Shown here piece by piece: positions 1-5,228 of a stretch of 5,845 nt of DNA. Where the stretch lies: the NCBI GenBank assembly GCA_900770405.1, contig CAAGKL010000397.1, positions 1 to 5,845 of the forward strand. Reading direction: 5' to 3'. The DNA comes from Clostridia bacterium. GTDB taxonomy: Bacteria; Bacillota; Clostridia; UBA1381. Position 1 is the first letter of the stretch; every line of letters starts with the position of its first letter. The notes under the pieces are model-generated. The model ran no database searches. It saw nothing but the letters and a program-made list of their open reading frames with translations, and had not been told where the DNA came from. The translations under genes and the position numbers were made by a program.

Positions 1-374
1 GCGTATACCGCTGCGACAACGATGTGTGCGACCACCAGATTGCCGCGCTGGAGATGGAAAACGGCATCTGCGCGGTGTTCACCGTGTCGGCATTTTCGCT
101 CAAAAATACGCGCACGATTAAGCTTATGGGCACGAAGGGCGAAATCGGCGGCTGTATGGAGGACGGCGTGATTGTGCTGAAAAAATACCTCGGAAACACC
201 GAGGACAAGATCACCGTGACGCACGACGGCACGCGGCATTGCGGCGGCGACGGCGGACTTATGCAGTATTTCGCTGCGGCGATGGAGGACGAGAATTACA
301 GGATTGACCGGCGCGTTTTCGAGGCGCACCGGCTGGTGTTCGCGGCGGAGGAGTCGCGCGTGGAGAATTTGTAG
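1..374 (+). CDS. Gfo/Idh/MocA-family oxidoreductase, C-terminal part (5' end outside window)
   Basis: The reading frame is open from the left edge (first full codon at position 3) to the TAG at 372-374 and has no start inside the window, so roughly the last 120 residues of a longer protein are visible. The visible segment reads VYRCDNDVCDHQ, then an alternating hydrophobic beta-sheet pattern (MENGICAVFTVSAF), then IKLMGTKGEIGG and a GGDGGLMQYF turn. This pattern is typical of the C-terminal alpha/beta domain of Gfo/Idh/MocA proteins. These are cytoplasmic NAD(P)-dependent sugar, inositol or glycoside dehydrogenases whose N-terminal Rossmann fold, with the cofactor site and catalytic Lys, would lie upstream. 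The substrate cannot be told from this fragment. A strong terminator follows directly, so the gene ends its own transcription unit and is probably unrelated to the marR operon downstream. The family call is confident; the exact activity is unknown. Confidence 0.85.
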   Translation, partial: VYRCDNDVCDHQIAALEMENGICAVFTVSAFSLKNTRTIKLMGTKGEIGGCMEDGVIVLKKYLGNTEDKITVTHDGTRHCGGDGGLMQYFAAAMEDENYRIDRRVFEAHRLVFAAEESRVENL

Positions 375-380
375 AGCATT

Positions 381-420
381 GCCGCGGGGGTAAAATCGTC
401 CCCTGCGGCTGAATTTTTTT
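381..420 (+). terminator. Intrinsic terminator of the oxidoreductase gene
   Basis: A 10-bp stem pairs GCCGCGGGGG (381-390) with CCCCTGCGGC (400-409), with one G:U pair and a 9-nt loop. It is followed after UGAA by seven T residues (414-420). It starts seven bases after the TAG of the oxidoreductase gene and ends just before the marR promoter, so it insulates the two transcription units. Confidence 0.88.
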
Positions 421-431
421 ATAAAAAACAC

Positions 432-460
432 TTGACAATTGTCCGAAATCGTACTATAAT
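432..460 (+). promoter_or_regulatory. Consensus sigma-70/SigA promoter of the marR-MATE operon
   Basis: The -35 box TTGACA (432-437) and -10 box TATAAT (455-460) both match consensus at all six positions and are separated by 17 bp, the optimal spacing. Transcription should start near 466-468, giving a leader of about 80-90 nt before the MarR start codon. So strong a core promoter on a repressor/efflux operon implies tight repression in the uninduced state, which fits the inverted repeats that overlap it. Confidence 0.9.
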
Positions 461-481
461 AGTAAGTGCGATTTCGGACAA
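439..481. promoter_or_regulatory. Inverted-repeat operator region, probable MarR binding sites
   Basis: A 13-bp perfect inverted repeat has arms TTGTCCGAAATCG (439-451) and CGATTTCGGACAA (469-481). The left arm fills the spacer between the -35 and -10 boxes and the right arm covers the predicted transcription start. Each arm is also part of its own imperfect 14-bp palindrome: 441-454 (GTcCGAaaTCGtAC) and 466-479 (GTgCGAttTCGgAC), each with 5 of 7 base pairs symmetric. This would suit two MarR dimers. Because the left arm lies upstream of the start site, the repeat cannot form a hairpin in the mRNA and is best read as a DNA site. Self-repression by the adjacent MarR protein is the simplest interpretation; it is inferred from position and symmetry only. 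Confidence 0.75.
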
Positions 482-492
482 AAAAAGCGGAC

Positions 493-523
493 GGTCGGCA
501 CGCGGATGCCGACCATTTTTTTT
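493..523 (+). terminator. Terminator-like hairpin in the marR leader (putative attenuator)
   Basis: An 8-bp perfect stem pairs GGTCGGCA (493-500) with TGCCGACC (507-514) around a 6-nt loop. One A and then eight T residues (516-523) follow, the standard form of an intrinsic terminator. It lies downstream of the marR promoter and upstream of the marR coding region, so it would end transcription early in the leader. A second GTCGGC copy at 524-529 can pair with GCCGAC (508-513) instead, which would break the terminator stem and place the U-tract in a loop. This is the layout of a terminator/antiterminator switch. The hairpin is plain in the sequence; its regulatory role and any signal are inferred. 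Confidence 0.7.
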
Positions 524-553
524 GTCGGCGATGAGGGAGGATTTTTGCAGCAG

Positions 554-967
554 ATGAAGATGCACTTTAGTAATTTGTGGGACGAAATTGACGCGAGCTA
601 CCACGAAGCCGCGACGCGGCTGGGCTTGTCGGACAGCGCGATGCTGATTTTGTATATGCTGTCCTGCGGCGGCGGACAGTGCCTGCTGCGCGACATCACG
701 CGCACGGCGGTGAGCCGCCAGACGGTAAATTCCGCCCTGCGCAAGCTGGAGGCAGAGGGGATTGTGCGCACCGAGGCGGCGGACGGCAGGAAAAAGCTGC
801 TGCGCTTGACCGAGAGCGGCAGATGCCTTGCCGAGGATACGGTTGCGAAGGTAATCAGGGTCGAAAATGAGATTTACAACTCATGGACGGACGAGGAGCT
901 GCGGTTGTATTTCGAGCTCACAGAACGGTTTTTGAAGGATTTTCGCGCGAAAACGGCGGATTTTTAA
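554..967 (+). CDS. MarR-family winged-helix transcriptional regulator
   Basis: This is a 137-residue cytoplasmic DNA-binding protein with the MarR layout. An N-terminal dimerisation helix (about 5-24) is followed by LSDSAMLILYML (25-36), a helix-turn-helix whose recognition helix is SRQTVNSALRKLEAEGIV (54-71), a wing with the family signature DGRKKLLRLTESG (77-89), and C-terminal dimer helices. The ATG at 554 was preferred because the protein then begins like its relatives. An in-frame ATG at 506 lies inside the leader hairpin and would add a 16-residue tail unlike the family. A GAGGGAGG Shine-Dalgarno (533-540) is 13 nt from ATG 554 and only 4 nt from an in-frame TTG at 545, so TTG 545 is a real alternative. 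The gene sits 15 bp before a MATE pump in the same operon, so it most likely represses that operon and releases it on binding a toxic compound. The ligand is unknown. Confidence 0.9.
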   Translation: MKMHFSNLWDEIDASYHEAATRLGLSDSAMLILYMLSCGGGQCLLRDITRTAVSRQTVNSALRKLEAEGIVRTEAADGRKKLLRLTESGRCLAEDTVAKVIRVENEIYNSWTDEELRLYFELTERFLKDFRAKTADF

Positions 968-982
968 CAGGGAGAGAGGCTT

Positions 983-2311
983 GTGAATATAAAATTATCG
1001 GATCACTTTAACTACAGGCGGCTTTTGCGGTTCACGCTGCCGTCGATTGTAATGATGATTTTCACGTCGGTATACAGTATTGTCGACGGACTTTTTGTGT
1101 CAAATATCGTGGGGAAAACGTCCTTTTCGGCGCTGAATTTCGTGATGCCGGCGATAATGATTATCGGCGCAGTCGGGTTTATGTTCGGCGTAGGCGGCAG
1201 CGCGATTGTGGCGAAAACGCTCGGCGAGGGGAAGCACGAGAAGGCGTGCAGGCTCTTTTCGATGCTGGTCGTGACGGTCGCGATACTCGGCGTTGTGCTC
1301 GGCGCGGCGGGGATTGTGCTCGTGCGCCCACTTTGCGAGTTGCTCGGCGCGGAGGGGGCGATGCTCGAGGAGGGCGTGCTCTACGCGAGAATTCTGTTCG
1401 CGGCGATACCATTTTATATGCTGCAATTCGAGTTCCAAAGCTTTTTCATCGCTGCGGAAAAGCCGCAGACCGGGCTTTTGGTGACGGTCGTGTCGGGCTT
1501 GTCGAATATGCTGCTCGACTGGCTGCTTATGGCGGTTTTCCGGTGGGGGATTGCCGGCGCGGCGATTGCGACCGGAATGAGTCAGATAATCGGCGTGGCA
1601 ATATCGGTGGCGTTCTTTGCGGGCTCAGGCTCGGGAATGCTGCGCTTTGCGCGCCCGATATTGGATTGGCGTGCGCTGGGGAAAGCGTGCACGAACGGCT
1701 CGTCGGAGTTCGTGAGCAATATTTCGATGTCGGTGGTCGGTATGCTATATAATATCCGCCTGATGGAATATGCCGGCGAGGACGGCGTTGCCGCGTACGG
1801 TGTGCTGATGTATATTACGATGATTTTCTTCGCCGTGTTCATCGGCTATGCCAACGGCGTTGCGCCGGTGGTGAGCTTTCATTACGGTGCGAGAAATGAC
1901 GCAGAGCTTAAAAACCTGCTGCGCCGAAGCCTTGTTTTAATCGGAATTTTTTCAGTGCTTATGTTCGCGGCGGGCGAAATTCTGGCAAGACCGCTGTCGA
2001 AGATTTTCGTCGGCTATGACGCGGAGCTGACGGCGATGTCGGTGCACGCGCTCAAGATTTACTCGATTTCCTTCCTGCTTTCGGGCACGGCAGTGCTGGG
2101 CTCAGCGTTCTTCACCGCGCTTAATGACGGACTGACCTCGGCGCTGATTTCGTTTTTGCGTACGATGGTGTTCCAGGTGGCGACGGTGCTGATTTTCCCG
2201 CTGCTGTGGGGGCTGGACGGAATTTGGTTCTCGGTCGCAGCGGCGGAGGTTCCCGCGGTGCTGCTTGTGGCGATATTCCTCATAGTGAAGCGGAAAAAGT
2301 ACAATTATTAA
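983..2311 (+). CDS. MATE-family multidrug efflux transporter
   Basis: This 442-residue inner-membrane protein has the length and pattern of a full MATE (NorM/DinF/MepA-type) exporter, which uses a Na+ or H+ gradient to expel cationic drugs and other toxins. About twelve hydrophobic segments are visible in two six-helix halves (roughly 14-212 and 238-435). Family landmarks include Asp35 in the first helix (SIVDGLFV), GVGGSAIVAKTLGEGK (69-84), NMLLDWLLM (175-183), GIAGAAIATGMSQ (189-201) and NGSSEFV with Glu242 at the start of helix 7. The acidic residues in helices 1 and 7 are those that usually couple ions in the family. The start is GTG at 983, with a GGGAGAG-type Shine-Dalgarno (970-976) about 6 nt upstream. 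The C-terminus is basic (KRKKYNY), as expected for a cytoplasmic tail. It lies 15 bp after marR and is co-transcribed with it. Substrate specificity cannot be read from sequence; MepA-like multidrug efflux is the nearest guess. Confidence 0.93.
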   Translation: MNIKLSDHFNYRRLLRFTLPSIVMMIFTSVYSIVDGLFVSNIVGKTSFSALNFVMPAIMIIGAVGFMFGVGGSAIVAKTLGEGKHEKACRLFSMLVVTVAILGVVLGAAGIVLVRPLCELLGAEGAMLEEGVLYARILFAAIPFYMLQFEFQSFFIAAEKPQTGLLVTVVSGLSNMLLDWLLMAVFRWGIAGAAIATGMSQIIGVAISVAFFAGSGSGMLRFARPILDWRALGKACTNGSSEFVSNISMSVVGMLYNIRLMEYAGEDGVAAYGVLMYITMIFFAVFIGYANGVAPVVSFHYGARNDAELKNLLRRSLVLIGIFSVLMFAAGEILARPLSKIFVGYDAELTAMSVHALKIYSISFLLSGTAVLGSAFFTALNDGLTSALISFLRTMVFQVATVLIFPLLWGLDGIWFSVAAAEVPAVLLVAIFLIVKRKKYNY

Positions 2312-2368
2312 AAAACCAAACGTAAAAAGCTTCGGGTTGCAAAAAAAACTTGCCCGTTTGAAAAACAA

Positions 2369-2411
2369 AGGCTGATGAAAAAGTCAATTGACTTTTTCAT
2401 CAGCCTCATTT
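2369..2411. terminator. Bidirectional terminator: 38-bp perfect palindrome between convergent genes
   Basis: Positions 2369-2406 form a perfect palindrome with 19-bp arms and no spacer, centred on CAATTG. The outer part is GC-rich (AGGCTGATG) and the inner part is an AAAAAGTC/GACTTTTT stem. On the plus strand it is followed by CATTTTTATTA; on the minus strand it is followed by a T-rich run, the complement of AAAAACAAA at 2361-2369. It lies 57 bp after the MATE stop and 8 bp from the aspS stop, so it can end both convergent transcripts. The preceding stretch (2312-2368) is A-rich. It holds only a weak imperfect hairpin (CAAACG at 2317-2322 with CGTTTG at 2355-2360) and no gene. Confidence 0.85.
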
Positions 2412-2414
2412 TTA

Positions 2415-3731
2415 TTACGGATCAAGATGGTTCAGATCTCTCGGGAACAGGCTCGCCTGGCGAATATTCTGCAAATCCAGCAGCTTCATCACAAGCCGCT
2501 CCATACCTATGCCCAGACCGCCGTGCGGGGGCATACCGTAGCGGAAAATATCGGTATAGCTGCCGACGTCCTCCGGCTTCATATTATACCGCTCCATCTT
2601 CTTCTCGAGCTCGGCAAGGTCATGTATTCTCTGCCCGCCGGTGGTTATCTCCAGCCCGCGGAACAGCAGGTCAAAGCTCTCTGCGAGCTTCGGGTCGTCC
2701 TTGGAATCCATCGCATAAAACGGCCTTTTGAGCCCCGGGAACTTCTCGACAAAGATGAACTCGCTGCCCAGATTTTCCTTTGCATATTCGCACAGCTTAA
2801 CCTCGTCCTGCGGGTCGAGATCGAACTGATTATGCGATTTTTCGAGTATATCGAGCGCCTCAAAGAAGGTCACAATCGGAATTGTCGTAATTTTCGGGAG
2901 CTTTGCCTCACAGATTTTGAGCTCCTTCTGATAATTTTCGGCAAGATAGTCCACAACGTATTTGAGCATCGCGGTTTCCATCGCCATAACATCGGACATA
3001 TCGTTGATAAAGCCCATCTCGAAGTCAAGACCGATGTACTCGTTCAAATGCCTTGTCGAATTGTGCTTTTCCGCGCGGAACACGGGCCCGATTTCAAACA
3101 CTCTGTCGAAGAACGCCACACAGGTCTGCTTGTAGAACTGCGGGCTCTGTGACAGAAATGCGTCCTCGTCGAAATATTTCAGTTTGAACAGATTTGCGCC
3201 GCCCTCTGCACCCGCCGCAACGATTTTCGGCGTGTGGATTTCGGTAAATCCGTTCTTCACCATAAATTCGCGGAAGCCGCCGCAAACGCCCTCCGCAATC
3301 TTGAACACAGCGCGCTCTCTGGGATTTCGCAGCGCGACGCTGCGGTACTGCATACTCGTCTCGATCGGGCAGCCGATGCGCCTGTCCGATACGTGCAGCG
3401 GATACTGCGCTGCCGGCTTTGACAAAAGTGTCACTTCCAGGAGTGTAATTTCGACGCCGTAAACCGCGCGCGCCTCCTCCTTCGCCTCGCCGACGATTTT
3501 CACATAGCAGCCCTCGCTGATGTCGGAAATATCCGACTTGCACACGCCGGGGGTGTAAACCGACTGGAACACATACTCACCGGTGCGCAGAATCACGAAC
3601 GCAAAGCCACTCATCTGCCTGATTTTATGCACGCACGCGCCGAAACAAACCTTCTTGCCCGCATCGATGCTCTTTTTAATATCGTCGAGCGTAATTTCGG
3701 CGATTAAATCCTTACCGTTGGTCTTTCTCAC
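2415..3731 (-). CDS. aspS: Aspartyl-tRNA synthetase, archaeal/AspS2 type, probably non-discriminating
   Basis: This 438-residue class II aminoacyl-tRNA synthetase has the size of archaeal-type AspRS and is much shorter than the usual bacterial AspRS of about 590 residues; it lacks the GAD insertion domain. It has an N-terminal OB-fold anticodon-binding domain (about 10-105). The catalytic domain follows, with motif 1 around 145-170, the flipping loop AGAEGGANLF (173-182), the aspartate-site segment SQSPQFYKQ (194-202), motif 2 FRAEKHNSTRHLNE (218-231), and motif 3 GGLGIGMERL (404-413) with Arg412. The AEKHNSTRHLNE and SPQFYKQ segments indicate AspRS rather than the related AsnRS. It attaches aspartate to tRNA-Asp and, in the non-discriminating form, to tRNA-Asn. 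Its place after gatA and gatB supports the latter. The GTG start at 3731 follows a GAAGGGAAGG Shine-Dalgarno that touches the gatB stop codon 15 bp away, so translation may be coupled to gatB. Confidence 0.92.
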   Translation of the reverse strand: MRKTNGKDLIAEITLDDIKKSIDAGKKVCFGACVHKIRQMSGFAFVILRTGEYVFQSVYTPGVCKSDISDISEGCYVKIVGEAKEEARAVYGVEITLLEVTLLSKPAAQYPLHVSDRRIGCPIETSMQYRSVALRNPRERAVFKIAEGVCGGFREFMVKNGFTEIHTPKIVAAGAEGGANLFKLKYFDEDAFLSQSPQFYKQTCVAFFDRVFEIGPVFRAEKHNSTRHLNEYIGLDFEMGFINDMSDVMAMETAMLKYVVDYLAENYQKELKICEAKLPKITTIPIVTFFEALDILEKSHNQFDLDPQDEVKLCEYAKENLGSEFIFVEKFPGLKRPFYAMDSKDDPKLAESFDLLFRGLEITTGGQRIHDLAELEKKMERYNMKPEDVGSYTDIFRYGMPPHGGLGIGMERLVMKLLDLQNIRQASLFPRDLNHLDP

Positions 3732-3746
3732 AAAAAGCCTTCCCTT

Positions 3747-5162
3747 CTATTTAATCTTCGCGGTCAGAATATCCTTTGCCGCCTTGGGGTTTGCGCCCTT
3801 GCCGGCATAACGGATAACCTGCCCCATAAGGAATCCGAACACCTTCTGATTGCCGTTTTTAAAGCTCTCAACGCTGTCGGCATTCTCGGCAATCACCCTG
3901 TCGATTATCGCTTCGAGCTCGCCGGTGTCGTTCGACATAACGAGGTTTTTCGCCTTGGCAATCTCCTCCGGGTCGCCGCCCTCCTCGAACATCACGCGCA
4001 GCACGTCCTTCGCCGCATTTTTCGAGATAAAGCCGTCGTCGGCGAGCTTTGCGAGTTTTGCCATAGTCTCGGGCGAAAACTTCAGCCCCTCCGCGCTCTC
4101 GCCGCTTTCGTTGAGGCAGCGGTTGAGCTCGACAAGCATCAGATTTGAAATAGTCTTGTAGCCGCCGTACGCCTTGACCGCCGCGTCGTAGAAGTCGGAA
4201 AATGCCTTGTCGAGCGTGATTAGCCGCGCGTCCTCCTCGGGCAGACCGTACTCGCCGGTGTAGCGCTCAAAGCGCTTGTTCGGCATCTCGGGCATCGCGT
4301 CGAAAATTTCCTTAATCTGCTCGTCCGACAGATAAACCGGCGGAATATCCGGCTCGGGGAAATAGCGGTAATCGTGCGCCTCCTCCTTGGAGCGGAGCGC
4401 CTTTGTGTCACCGTGGTTGTCGTTGAAACGGCGCGTTTCCTGCACAACCTCGCCGCCCTTGTCAAGAATTTCCGCCTGGCGCTTGATTTCGTACTCGATC
4501 GCCCTGCCGATAGCCTTGACCGAGTTGAGGTTCTTTATCTCGGCACGCGTGCCGAACTTGTCCGAGCCCTCGGGCATAATCGAAATATTAACATCGACGC
4601 GCAGCGAGCCCTGCTCCATTCGCGAGTCGCACACGCCGGCGTATTTGAGCCGCAGCGCAATCTCCTCGACGAAGGTCTGCACCTCTTCGATTGTGCGGAA
4701 GTCCGGCTCGGTTACGATCTCGATAAGCGGCACGCCGCAGCGGTTGTAGTCCGCCATCGAAATGCCCTCGTAGTCATCGTGCACGAGCTTGCCGGCGTCC
4801 TCCTCAATGTGGATTCTGTTTATCCGAATATCCTTGCCGCACACGTGCACCGCGCCGTTTGTGCAGATGGGGAACTGGAACTGCGTAATCTGGTACGCCT
4901 TGGGGAGGTCGGGGTAGAAGTAGTTTTTTCTGTCAAAGGCAGAGTAATTATTCACCGTGCAGCCAAGCGCAAAGCCCGCCCGTGCGGCAAGCGTTACCGC
5001 GCCGCGGTTTACGACCGGCAGCGTCCCGGGCATACCCGAGCATCTCGGGCACACTCTGTCGTTCGGCGCGCCTCCGAATTCATTCGCACAGCCGCAGAAT
5101 ACCTTTGAATGTGTCAGCATCTCGGCGTGGATTTCAAGTCCGATTACAGGAACATATCTCAT
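3747..5162 (-). CDS. gatB: Asp/Glu-tRNA(Asn/Gln) amidotransferase subunit B
   Basis: GatB is the kinase/transamidase subunit of GatCAB. It activates the side chain of misacylated Glu-tRNA-Gln or Asp-tRNA-Asn with ATP and adds ammonia channelled from GatA. The product is 471 residues from this start, a normal family length. Visible features are GLEIHAE (8-14, with E10 and H12 of the metal/active site), a four-cysteine zinc cluster (C23, C25, C38, C41), YPDLPKAYQITQ (83-94), HIEEDAGK (118-125), DYNRCGVPLIEIVTEPD (138-154), MEQGSLRVDVN, EIKNLNSVKAI and HDYRYFPEPDIPP. The helical and YqeY-like C-terminal domain ends in KVFGFLMGQV. ATG 5162 was chosen because GGAG (5169-5172) lies 6 nt upstream and the protein then starts at the conserved strand. 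An in-frame ATG at 5174 would add four residues with a poorer site. It lies between gatA and aspS in one operon. Confidence 0.96.
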   Translation of the reverse strand: MRYVPVIGLEIHAEMLTHSKVFCGCANEFGGAPNDRVCPRCSGMPGTLPVVNRGAVTLAARAGFALGCTVNNYSAFDRKNYFYPDLPKAYQITQFQFPICTNGAVHVCGKDIRINRIHIEEDAGKLVHDDYEGISMADYNRCGVPLIEIVTEPDFRTIEEVQTFVEEIALRLKYAGVCDSRMEQGSLRVDVNISIMPEGSDKFGTRAEIKNLNSVKAIGRAIEYEIKRQAEILDKGGEVVQETRRFNDNHGDTKALRSKEEAHDYRYFPEPDIPPVYLSDEQIKEIFDAMPEMPNKRFERYTGEYGLPEEDARLITLDKAFSDFYDAAVKAYGGYKTISNLMLVELNRCLNESGESAEGLKFSPETMAKLAKLADDGFISKNAAKDVLRVMFEEGGDPEEIAKAKNLVMSNDTGELEAIIDRVIAENADSVESFKNGNQKVFGFLMGQVIRYAGKGANPKAAKDILTAKIK

Positions 5163-5228
5163 ATAAATCTCCATTCCGCCGCGCGAAAGCGCAGCACAAA
5201 ACTAAGCATTACCAAAGCTTACAGCAGC
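5163..5228 (-). other. Intergenic gap gatA-gatB, no separate promoter seen
   Basis: This 66-bp gap separates the gatA stop from the gatB start. It contains only a small GCGC-TTTC-GCGC stem (minus strand, near 5180-5191) with no U-tract, and no -35/-10 pair on the minus strand. It most likely is transcribed through and carries the gatB ribosome binding site at its end. Confidence 0.5.

Noticed and set aside
466..534. GTG-started 22-codon open frame across the marR leader (466-534), as a possible attenuator leader peptide
   Set aside because: It would begin at the predicted transcription start with no room for a Shine-Dalgarno, and its composition shows no run of regulatory codons. Leaderless translation is possible but unsupported.
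531..557. Eight-codon open frame ATG 531 to TGA 555-557, whose stop overlaps the MarR ATG at 554 (ATGA)
   Set aside because: The overlap resembles translational coupling, but there is no Shine-Dalgarno before ATG 531 and the frame itself runs through the marR Shine-Dalgarno. Probably chance.
2317..2360. Imperfect hairpin (CAAACG / CGTTTG with inner GGG and CCC segments) just before the 38-bp palindrome
   Set aside because: The stem is interrupted and has no U-tract on the plus strand. On the minus strand a T-rich run follows, so it might be a backup terminator for aspS, but the support is too weak for a separate feature.
2388..3152. Long plus-strand open frame of 254 codons opposite aspS
   Set aside because: It is the antisense shadow of the aspS coding sequence, with no family resemblance and no ribosome binding site; the minus-strand product has all class II synthetase motifs.
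4374..5108. Plus-strand open frame of 244 codons opposite gatB
   Set aside because: It is an Arg/Ala/Val-rich antisense shadow of gatB created by GC-biased codons; gatB on the other strand is unambiguous.
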